This document shows positions 40,801 to 52,800 of a stretch of 64,000 nucleotides of DNA, in pieces (the stretch's first letter is position 1; each line of letters starts with the position of its first letter). Position numbers and translations under genes: made by a program. The stretch is from Colius striatus (lineage: Eukaryota > Chordata > Aves > Coliiformes > Coliidae), in contig NC_084767.1 in the NCBI RefSeq assembly GCF_028858725.1, forward strand, positions 1,787,501-1,851,500. Direction: 5' to 3'. The notes beneath the pieces are model-generated. The model searched no databases. It saw only the letters and a list, made by a program, of their open reading frames with translations, and was not told the DNA's origin.

Positions 40801-43800
40801 AATGAGCTCTTATGGTTCTAGAAAGCTTAGTCAGAACCAGAGAACAGCCAAGGCAGGGAGGGAGTTCTTGTGATCCTCTCACCCACTCACTCCCCTCAAG
40901 GGGGGTCAGTAGCAGCAGGTTGCCCAGAATGGCATCTAGACAGGTTTTGAGTACCACCAGAGATGGAGCTCCCATAGTATTTCTGGTGTTTGACCACAGG
41001 GACAGTAAAGAAAGTGTTTCCTTCTGTCCAGATGAAATCTGATGTGTTCTAATTTGTCCTGTCAAGTTTTATTAGTTTACTGGGTCTTCCAGGACTACTA
41101 CTGGGACAAGTTGTTTTAGTCTGCCATAAACAAGCCTTTGATACCAGGTGGTTCTTCAGAAAGACAAAACGGCACCTTCTCACTGAACCATACCAGAATA
41201 ATTACTACAAGGAAAAGGAAAAAAGTGCATGAAGAAAGCAACATCACTGTTCCATGAACAATGTTCTGTGAACACAGTGGGGGAAAAAAACCCACATGCA
41301 CAGAATTTAAGTCAACTCAAATGTAGTTCCTGTAATTGGTACAATTACTTAGTTTTCAGCTTCTTATAGTGCAGCCAGTAAATTTAAAAATGCCTAATCT
41401 TTTCCTATTTCACACTGTTCATAGTTTAATAAACCTGAATTACTATGTTTGTGTGCTGCTACAAGTGTATCTAAGAATAAAAAGCAGTCACTGTAATCCT
41501 AAACAGACTAAATTAGCTTAATACCCATTTTGTTTTGTTTTTAAATTTCTTTTGAAGACAGGTCATAACCTATAAATCCTTCTACTATGTATTAAGCAGT
41601 GGGACAAAGTAACTTTGCCTAACAGGGCAGTGACCTTCTACAGCTATTCCCAGCAAAGTGTCCAAAAATGGGCACAGGCAGTGCCCATCCAAAAAAAGAC
41701 ACACCATCCAGAATAAGTATTATGAGATGCTGTATTAACACTTGTCTGATTGAAACTTTCAGACTGGTATCTCACATTCAATAGGAAGAGTAGCTTGGCA
41801 AACTAAAATCCCCCAAGTTAACAAGCAAGCATTCTTGGTCAAAGCAAGTGTTCTTGTGTGGAAGGAGTCTGGTAAATCACATATAAATTATCTTTCAAAA
41901 TGCCAAGCTATGTCTATTTGTGAAGTATAATGATGTTCCCTCTCCTTTCATAGGTATCGTTTGTTAAACTGGTTCCTCCAGGAGATCAAGTAACTCTTAT
42001 ATCCTAAAAAGGTAACAAGAGCCGTTTCAATAGCTTCAGAGACCCAGTTTCAAGTTCCTGTCCACATACAGATGATAATTTCAAATTACACTGTGCACTT
42101 ACAGCAAGCCAATTTCATTGTGATTCAATACAAGAACTATTTATTTATTTACTCACTATTGGTAAGATTACTGTATTTTTATGATCTAATGTCTGCAACT
42201 ACAGAAGTTTCTGTTACTGTGTAATCAACAAAATCCTGACACTGGCAGTTTAAAGGCAAAGACAGACTCCACTTTCCAATTAGAAATTTATTAGCACTAA
42301 CTTTTCAAGATGTCTCAAACAATGCAATCATCTGTTTGGTAGCAAGGAGATGTAAACCCCGGTGGCAGAAGTTAACTCATTTGAACAAGAAACACCTTTT
42401 CCCCCGCCTGTTTGCACAGTTAAAATTATTATGTCATCATAAAGCCAAACAATAAAATTAAGTGACAAGAATCATTAAGATATCAGCTCTATTTGCAGAT
42501 GTAAGTTACAAAGAATATTTTTTCAGAAGATGCATCCCACCACTGCAACCGCAATTAAATTATTTAAGGTCATCAAAAGACTTTTTCTTCTTTTTAACAC
42601 TCAAAACTGACTTAGAGAAACCTTCAACTGAACGGTGTCATGTAACATAAAACACACACCTCCCAAGAATCACAGAGAGATATATTTGTTTACTACAGTT
42701 ATCTTGAGAGAAATACTGAACAGTCTGTAATGTACAGTCAGATGCTTCTAAACAGTTTGATAGGACAGGGAGAGCCACCAAGAAGAAAAATCATGTATTG
42801 TTATGACTCAGAATGACGCAGAGAAGAAAACCCTACTCCCTAACTCCCAATAGGTCTCATTATTATTATTACAATAGATTAAAAAAAAAAGTGGGTTGGT
42901 GTCATTAAACAAGCTGAATAGACACTAATATTTCTAACTGTATCCCAAATGAACCAGTTAATATCTATTAAGGGTGCAGTCAATATTTAACTGGTTAGGA
43001 CGGGACATGCCATTTGGATGACAGGAGGGAAGAGTACAATAGCTTTGAGGTAATTTCCTTAAAACAAATAAATATACACTAATGATACTGATGGTGTCAC
43101 ATTAGTTTCATTTTTAGTGGCAAACCGAACACATCCAAAAAGATCTATTAAAAGTAACAGTCTACACAGAATACCACTCTCACTACTCTGCAATAACTGA
43201 AATGCATACCACTGGTATGCACTTTAATTAGCTGCACTTTAAAATTGAATTCAAAGCATTTCATATGAAGAATCTGTCTGAATCATTTAAAACAGCAACA
43301 TATAAGACACACAAGTGTATTTCAATGGATATCACAGAATCACAGAATCTTAAGGGTTGGAAGGGATCTTGAAAGATCATCTAGTCCAACCCCCCCTGCC
43401 AGAGCAGGACTGCTTACAGTAGGTCACACGGGAACTCGTCCCTTTCTGCCAAATTTGGGACCCGAGAGTGGAACCAGAAACACTGATGCATATCCCCCGA
43501 CACAACAGTGGTACAAACACAGAAAGGTTAGCTCAGGAACCTGGAGTAATGATTTGCAAAACAGAAGAGGAATCTGAAGAAACCTAAACTTAGAATTTTA
43601 ATTGGTGATCTTTCAGAGCACTTTTGCAGCAAAAAAACCACTAACTGTGCAGTTTCCAATAATAGTTACATACAAATGTATTGTCACTGAAGAAGGGCCA
43701 CAGCCTATCTCCCTGTCCTTTCCCCTATCAGCACATGTACTTGTGTTGCCATAAGCAGCTGCTTATGCAGCACACTGACAAATCGGTTGAGAACCCTAAA

Positions 43801-46800
43801 TGCTTGGGGGTTTATCAGCAAGATAATGCTAGTAAATTCTGAACTACACAACAGCAGCATAAGGAAGGCAAAGACACAAGTGGCCAGGTATAGAAGTGGG
43901 ACATTCCCTTTTAGAGGAAGAACCACACGCTAAGGGTGTACTTCTAGCACTAAACCTGTACCTTGCCCTCCTTCGTCCCTATTTATTCTTACCTAAATAT
44001 CATTCCTTTCTTTATGCCAGCACAATTATTTGTGTGACCACGTAGTTAATGATACCAGGGAAAGGAGTCAGTGGAGAATTAAATTGGCAAAAACAACTGG
44101 TTAGTCTGAGAGATCCACCCATCAAGAAGAAGAAAGGCTCATGCCAGCAAAAGGAAGAGAAGCGTGCAGTCTGTGGCAGACGGAAGGGTGTGAAACCTCT
44201 CTTACCATCAGCCTACGCTTACACTGACTGTGAAACTACAACATAAGATTTTGTGGCTTGGGCTACGTTTTCATATTTGTGATAGTGCTGATGGCGCTTG
44301 AAATTTCAGGGCAACTAAAAGGCAGCACTCAGTCACATGTTCCTGTGTCCTCTGCCTATGCTAGCTTTGATGGTCCCTCTCCTCTGCCCTTCCCTCCCAT
44401 CTCAACACCACTTCCTCAGCTGAGCAACACAAACACTTGTGCAGTTGTACTGTGAATAAGTCGAGAGAACTAATCTGACTTAAAAACAAATACGGAGTCC
44501 TTTTGGGAGAGAGACAAAAGAAGACAGATTCCAGCTGGATCTGTTCCTCTGCTTTACTGCACAGCATCCAAACCACCATACTTACACAGCACACGAGACA
44601 AGGATAAATAAGAAATGACTATTTTTTCTAAGACTGTTACTGAAAAAAAACACACTTAGAGAACCACACCCCACACAGCATTCTGAAAAGAAGTGAACTA
44701 CCAAGTTTTAACAATTTCTCATGTCCTAACCTTTACAGACACTTATATCCTAAAAAATAAAAGGGCACCCCAGTTAGAATCAGATCTTATTTTTCAGAAG
44801 CAGAATAGAGGGATTGTTTTGTCATGAAGAGTTATGCTCTCTTACACAATTGCTCTAAAGGGACTACTAAGCACCCTTAAAAGAAAGCTTTAGCTACACT
44901 ACAGCTGTTTATTCCAAATGCGACAGGTAAATAAAGCTGTCAATCTTCGTCTATAACCGGGCATATATTTCAATCTATGTCAATAAGATCCAGCACACTA
45001 TAAGGAGATGGAAAAAGACCGCCTGCAAAACTCCGTATTTTATTTACTTGGTACATTTGCCACTGACCTAGTTTTTCACTTTCTTGCCTTGTATTAGTAA
45101 TTAAAAAAAATTATAAGCATTTATGCTATTGTCCATCTTTGTTTCAGTAAAAGAGCCATTAAAGGGAGTAGCTATCCTATTTTTTCCACATCCAAGTCTA
45201 CTGTCTATGTATTAGTTCAGCACTCTCGATGGTTATTTGGAAGTTGAAGTTTCATATCAAGCACATGTCAGTAAAGTATTTGGAACATAGCTGAAGCAAC
45301 AAGTTCTGCATGTTGGAGATTAGTTTCTCGGTTTCAAATGTGGCTTTAATGGGGAAGGGTCTAGTTGGAGGCCTGTATCTAGTGGAGTCCCTAAGGGGTC
45401 AATGCTGGGACCAGTAATGTTCAATATATTCATTAATGACCTTGATGAGGGAACAGAGGGTACTGTCAGCAAGTTTGCTGACAATACTAAACTGGGGGGA
45501 GTGGCTGACACCAGATGGCTGTGCTACCATTTAACAAGACCTGGATAGGCTGGAGAGAAATCTAATGAAATTGAACACAGGCAAGTGTAGAGACTTGCAT
45601 CTGGGAAAGAACAACCCCATGTACCAGTACAGGCTGCGGAATGAACTGTTAAGCGCAGGGGAAAGGGATCTGGAGATCCTGGTGGGCAGTAAGATGAGCA
45701 TGAGCCAGCAATGTGCCCGCGTGGCCAAAAAGGCCAATGGCACCCTGGGGTGTATTAGAAAACGGTGTGGTGAGTAGGTCAAGAGAAGTCCTCCTCCCCC
45801 TCTACTCTGCCTTCCTGAGACCACATCTGGAATATTGTGTCCAGTTCTGGGCCCCTCAGTTCAAGAAGGACAGGGAGCTGCTGGAGAGAGTTCAGCACAG
45901 GGCAACAAAGATGATTCAGGGAGTGGAGCATCTCCCTTTACAATGAAAGGGTGAGGGAGCTGGGGCTCTTTAGCTTGGAGGAGAGTGAGGGGTGATCTCA
46001 ATGTTTACAAATATGTAGAGGGTGGATGTTAGGAGGACGGAACCAGGCTGTTCTCAGTGATGTTCAATAATAGGACAAGGGGCAACGGGTACAAACTGGA
46101 ACATAAGAGGTTCCAAAGAAACACAAGGAAAAACTTTACTGTGAGTGTGACGGAGCACTGGAACAGACTGTCCAGATGGGTTGTAGAGTCTCCTTCCCTG
46201 GAGACATTCAAAATCCACCTGGAGGAATTCCTCTATGACCCACTCTAGGTAGTCCTCCTCTGGCAGGGGGGTTGGACTAGATCTTTCAAGGTCCCTTCCA
46301 ACCCTTAAGATCCTGTGATTCTGTGAAATGGGACATCCCGTATGACAACTTGTAGAAAGCTGTATCCCAAACTTCAGAATAAACCAAAGGGAGAAATTCC
46401 AAAAGCTCTAAAGTGAAGCATAGGTCCCTTCCCTTGAAATTCTGTGATTCTATGATACAATTCTTAAGACAAACACATCTGTGTTCTAAACTTATCATCC
46501 TGTGATAAAATACTTTTCATTTGCCAACATCTCATCTTTCCATTTTTAAAAAAGCTTCTGATTTTCACATAAATACAAAAGTTAATTAAAAATTTGAAAT
46601 GAATGGAGATGACCTACAAGAATCAGATTAGAATTTCACAACTGCATTTTAGGATGACTGCAATGCTTAGAGTCCCACCTTGAAATAGGCAAGTCTGAGA
46701 AGAGGAAGCAGTACTATGTGCCACATGTGCACAATGCTTTGAAAGTAATTATACCTTGTACGTGACATAATTATGCAAATAAGCTAATATTTTATAATAC

Positions 46801-49800
46801 ACTAGCTGGCAACACAACCAAGAGGAATTAGCACAGAACTGAGTTAAGCACCTTGATCCTTTTCACTGCAGTTGCACACAGCAATGTAGGTAAAGCTCCT
46901 ACCTTTGAACAGCTTCATTTACCTCCCAAGCAGAAGCGTAGTCTTATTTCCATCCAGGCAACACGAAGTTACATTTTAAAAAATACCTCAATGAGGTAAA
47001 GTTGTCACACATATACACATCATTTAGATTCCCTGAAAATACAAACCACCAACACCTAGCTAGCCTTATGCAATACAATACAAACTGTTGTTTGCTTCCA
47101 TAGGGTGTACAATAGCAATAACACATTTGAAAGAATGCTAACAAAAGCACCACTTGAAGGAGTGTTTTGATGAAACTTGCATGTTTGGTCATAATGACCT
47201 CAAGCTAACTCTTAATGTATACCTCAGCTTGTGGTATTTGCTTACTTTTGAATGCTCCACCAGTTGAATATTCAAACAGGAGAATGACCTATCTATGTAC
47301 CTGAGATAACAGGGCATAATACATTCAGAGATGCTTATCACAAATACTAAACTACATGGCCCAAAGAGTATAACCATTTTTACTCCTTATAAAAACCAGC
47401 AACTTTTTGGAAGTTTTTTTAACGGAAGAAGGGAAGCCCTAAGAAATAAATGCTGTGACAAGTGCTTGATAGACACAGCCATGCACTGCTGCAGAGCCAA
47501 ATTATATGTTTGAATACAGTCTTCCTTTGCATTTCCAACACTCTTTCTTGTCTCAAACACTCTCTGGTAACCAGGCAGAGGACAAGTCCTTACAGAGCTG
47601 GAGATAATAATCATCACCTTCTTGTAATAATGATATAAAGTGCTGTTCTTAAAGCAGTTATCAGCAGGACATCTCTTAAGCAGCAATAGGAGGATAACTC
47701 ATGCAGTGAGGGTTAACTGTCCCTTACATGAAACGATTGAAATGTTCACTGCTCTGAAGATCTTGCTTATGCAAACCAAAATAAATCTTAAATCTAAAGA
47801 AAACTAAATGATCCTGGAACTGGAGCAAGGGAGTTTATGGGAAGGTCAGATAGCAATGGAGTAGTATTAGATAGTTATTTACCCTTTTGCTGGATATATC
47901 ATATGATGGATCATTTACCATAATACCTGCTATTACTAAGCCAGCAAACAGAACTTCAATTCAGAAGAGCTCAATAGTCTGGGTGGACAAATCCATGAAT
48001 CATAAGAAAATCGCCCGTAAACAGGAACAATTACAGGCACATTAAAAAGAAAGAAGAAATTAGGCAGGCAAAAGGATTTAAAACCCCCAGCTGAGTACAC
48101 GTAGGATCCTGCTTATATGTTAGTCAAACGTGAGCATAGTAGAGGCAACAAGCAAATGAAAGTTAACTGTAAGCCATGTAATTGTAGGGTAAATTACCGG
48201 CATGCATTTCCCATGCTAATAAGTACAATGCAGATATAGCATGAGCTAGCAGACAACATGAGACTGGGAATCAACAAATACAGAGTTTTAACTACATTAA
48301 CTCACTGTGACTTGGTTTACTTGACACAATTATCCTTTTACTTTTTCTCATCCCTGAGGTGATGGCAGTCCAGAAACCTTTACTCCCCAGCTGACAATTT
48401 ACACACTGTGCTTTAGGCTACAACAGCTAAGAATTGCAATGACAACCAAAGCAGTAATTCACTCTGCTTTGAATTTGACCTTCTCTTTACAGCTTGTACA
48501 ATTAGAAGTTCTAAATAAAACACGTTCTTTAGTAACTCAGAGGACTTCTTCCCTACCTAGCTGTACTGCAGCTGACGACAGCAGCTCCTTTAACCCTGCC
48601 TTTACATCCAAAATCCACATCTGAACAAGTAGCACAGTGCCTAACTCTTAAAAAAAAAAAAAAAAAACCACCAAAGCCTCAAGTGTTATGGTTCCAGCAT
48701 TTAGCATCCATAGAAACATTACAATCAGTTCTAAACAAGACAATTTAGTCTCCACTTAACATCAGCTTAAAATATTACACATACTTAAGCAATTCAAGCT
48801 TGCAAAATGTATGAAAGCGTAGCTCTAACACTACAGCTCCAACTCTGCATCATGATGGAGTGCACATACCTTCCTGTTGGGTCACTAGAAAGGTGTGGCT
48901 AAGAGAAGTACTAGCAAAGCAGTTACGAGTCAGCTAGGCTGATAATCAACTGAACTGGAAGGGGCATGGAAAAAACAGGACCGTGGCTGTCATACTCCTA
49001 ATACTGACAAGAAATTCACAGGTTCTCTCCTTTTCTTTTTAAGTAGACATCCAAGAAGCTCAAAAACTCAGTTTTGGTGAGATAGTTGACACTAATTCAA
49101 TTAACATCTTTACAACATGCAGAGCTGTCCACTTCATCAAATTTTTAATTAGGCTGTTTCTTACCCTTTGATGTGTAGAAGGTGTTTAAAATGTGCTCTC
49201 CTACTTTCTTGTCATGCATGTAGAAGACACAAAAGCTAAGAATGGCAATGAAGTCTCATCCTATCGTGATACAGGCAGCAATCTAATTTCAATGGGTCCA
49301 AAAGTTTTACCATCCTGGTTACTGCATGTCTGTGAAACTAGTTAGCAAAATCATTAAGTTAAAATGACATATTAAGAGAGAAATTATAGCTATGAGGAGT
49401 TCAACTAGCCTTGCTAAATGTGTATGTACAAACACTGTCTTCTGCTTTCAGCAGAACCACCTTGTGCCTGGTAACATAAGTTAACATTTCAGGAAACTAA
49501 GAATCAGCAGATTCTGCTTCAAGAAGAAAAAGAAAAAAAAAAAAAAAAAAAAAAAAAAAGAGTTCAACAGAACTAGAGAGATATGATGGCCTGACTTTTG
49601 AACTTGGCCACAAGGCCATGCTAATATCATCCTGTTTCTGCCACGCTAAAAAACTGTTTCAATAAGGTTTCTTAGTTTCTTGGTTGATTTTGAAAAGGCC
49701 ACAGGTTTGTCTTCATAAAACTCCCCTAGAAATTTCACAAGTAACGCAAAGCACAACATAAACTTGTCTAGTAAGTCTGGAAGAGGAAGTTACCAAGTTG

Positions 49801-52800
49801 CATAATACTCTAGATTTTCATAGCCAGGACTCCAGAACTGTATCTCAAGGACTTCAAATACCTTTTGCCAGTTCTGTTATCACACAGTAGGTAGATATTT
49901 TGTTGGGGTCTTTGATTATCAAAACACAGATGCACCCATACCAATAAAAATATGGCATTTCTCCTATAAACTGCTTCTACACAATACTACTCAGCCTGCA
50001 GATTTTTAATCTCATACAGCTCACAAGCAGTTCAAAGCAAATGCTTACCCTCAACTTTCATCAGATCTACAAGGCTGTTTCAGAGCGGGCATGGGGCAAC
50101 CTGTACACCCCACTATGGAAGCCACGGAATTTGTGGCACCAGAGTCATCAGTGCATTCAGATACTGCTGCAAAACCCGTCATGCAGCTGAGCAGTAGGAT
50201 AGCTGGTGACCATCACACTTCTCACCTGTCAAATGTTCTTCAAGCTCACTCTTCCACCAGCTATCTAAAGCACATGATGTGCAACTCTGCACTCTGTCAC
50301 ATTAAGATGTTGGTATGCAGCTTATTAGGTCAGAAAAAATGGCCACCTCTTGCATATAATGCTAAGGTTACGTGTTTCTACCACAGACCTCACCTAAGCC
50401 TTTGACATTACTTTCAGACTGACTCAGAACCGACACCTGACTCACTAACTGCACCAAGCACCACCCTGGACTTGAGCCATCAGAAACCTCTGCTGTTTAG
50501 ATTAAGTTTACTGTTAAAGAGCAAACACTGTTGAGCACAGAGGGCTGCACTTATTTTTCCAATTGTTTTGTTTACTTTACAACTCAGTTTTGACCTTTCT
50601 TTGGGGAAAAGAACTTATACAAGTGAACATGTAAAAAAAGTTAAATTAACTTCAGAAGACAACTTTTATTCACATAATAATGTGAAACACAATTTATTCC
50701 AGGAGAAATAAGAAAATGTAGGCCTATGCCTTTAAAACTGCAAGTTAACCAGAAACTTAACAGAAACTCAACATAAATCCACACATTGGAGGAACTCTTG
50801 CACACCTTGTAGTACATGGGAAAAAATTGTAAAGTGGAAGAAATTCAACATGTATTTGGAAACTGCATAAATAAAGCTTAGGGCAAGCAAATTTTAAAGG
50901 ATACAGACAGGCCCACCATGCCCAGTTAGAAACAAGGTATTACTGTTCAATTATAACTAATCAAGGTACTTAAGAGTGGTGGTTTATATTAGCAATTAAG
51001 AACAATGAGGTTATAAAAAGGGAGAATAAGATACAAAGTATCTTGACACATTTTACAACAATCTAAATATAATGGTCAATCACATAGTCTTCCTAGATTT
51101 TATATATAATAGGGCCACCTTCAGTATCGAAAATAACTCTCATGTCCAAAAGCATGCAGTTCTATAGCTACAAGTTACCAGAAAATGCTATAATACAAAT
51201 GATAAAGGTGATTCTAGTGTGAAGAAAACTACAAAGCAGAATAGACCTAATGAACTTGATTGCTCCATTTTTATTACATTGAAGAAAATATAAATACCAA
51301 CTACTTCAATACTACTAAATACAACCTTGAGTTTTCCTGTGTATTTTGAAATTGTTAACACTTCAGGCTTTATAACTGAACAATTTCAATAGGTTACCAT
51401 TTTTACTTTGTTTTTTTTCTGTTAAAGTAGTCCACAGACATTGAAAAAAATAATTGAAACTAGCTTGACTATGTATTGCCACTTAACTTTCACATACTGA
51501 AAAAAGCTGGAGTTAGTTTAACAGAAGTCCTGCACCTTGAAGTATCTCTGACCTCACCAAACTCTCAGCCACCTGAAGTCCAAATAAAGATAAAAAACCA
51601 TAGATAAGTTGTAACTGTAAGATAAGTCAGCTGAATATAGAATCCAGATGCAGAGCTAACATCCAATGCAAAGCTAGCAAAATTTGAGCTAGTGCAAAAG
51701 CTTGTAATTTTGCTATTTCAAAATCACTACGTATTCTTACTGATTTTTTTTAAGGAAAGGGAGCTTCTTATTAAAGTTCAGTATGTTCCTGCCACAGCAT
51801 CAGTGGTTATTTATGAGGCAGATAATATCGCTTAGCTTCTTCTGCAGAGGATTTTGTAAGTCATGGCCTTAAGACAGAAGACATTATGACAAATCTGCAC
51901 CACACACAATGGGACTATTGATTACAATGTCTTTAAATACTATTTATTCTGCAGGCTCCACTTCCCCCCTCCTCCTCCCATTCTTTCTCTTTTCTTTTTA
52001 AACACAATCTGCTTTATTTGGATAATGTTATTCCCAGAAACCCAAGCTTATTCAAAAAAACACTTTTTATTATTTGAAATATTCTCTTCTTGCATCTTTT
52101 GGAAATTGAAATGTCTTTTCCAAACCAGATTTTCATGTACTGTTTAGCTTAATAACTTACAAAATATCCTTAAACAACTTTAAAAGAGCGTCTATTAATA
52201 GTGATCACTAATCCTATGCAAATAAAAGTACAGAAGCAAAACCTAGAAAAACTTTATTTCCCTGAAAGTGTCCTGGAACACAAGACACACCTACTTGGGT
52301 TGTCCAAATATGTACCTCATTTATCACATTATAAAGTTATTTTAGCAAGAGCTGACTTTGCATGCAAGAAGTTGTTAAAAGCAAACAACCTCCTCAGGAC
52401 AAGTCTTACTCGCAGTGGTTTTTAAATGTCATCTTATTCTTGGCCAAGAAAAGTCTCAGCCATACATCATCATAGCAAAATACTTGACTATCATGGAGAA
52501 GCTGGCATTTCTTTTCCGTCTGCTGTCTTTAAGCCTATATTTAAAGCAGTCCAGTTTAAGAATTGTTCCATCTTCAATTTTGAAAGACTTGCCCTTTGAC
52601 TTCTAAGGCTTGGTTCAACTATTAGTTCATGTAATCTCATTTGGTATATGCTAATCTACAGACCTTCTGCTAGATATTCGTCTAAGTAGCCCACAACTCA
52701 TGGAAAAGTCCTACAAGTTTGTCCCTAAAGATTTATTAATAAAGGAGGCAAACCATAATGTTTGTTGAGTTCCCCATCATATCAAATTTTTCTCTTGCCA

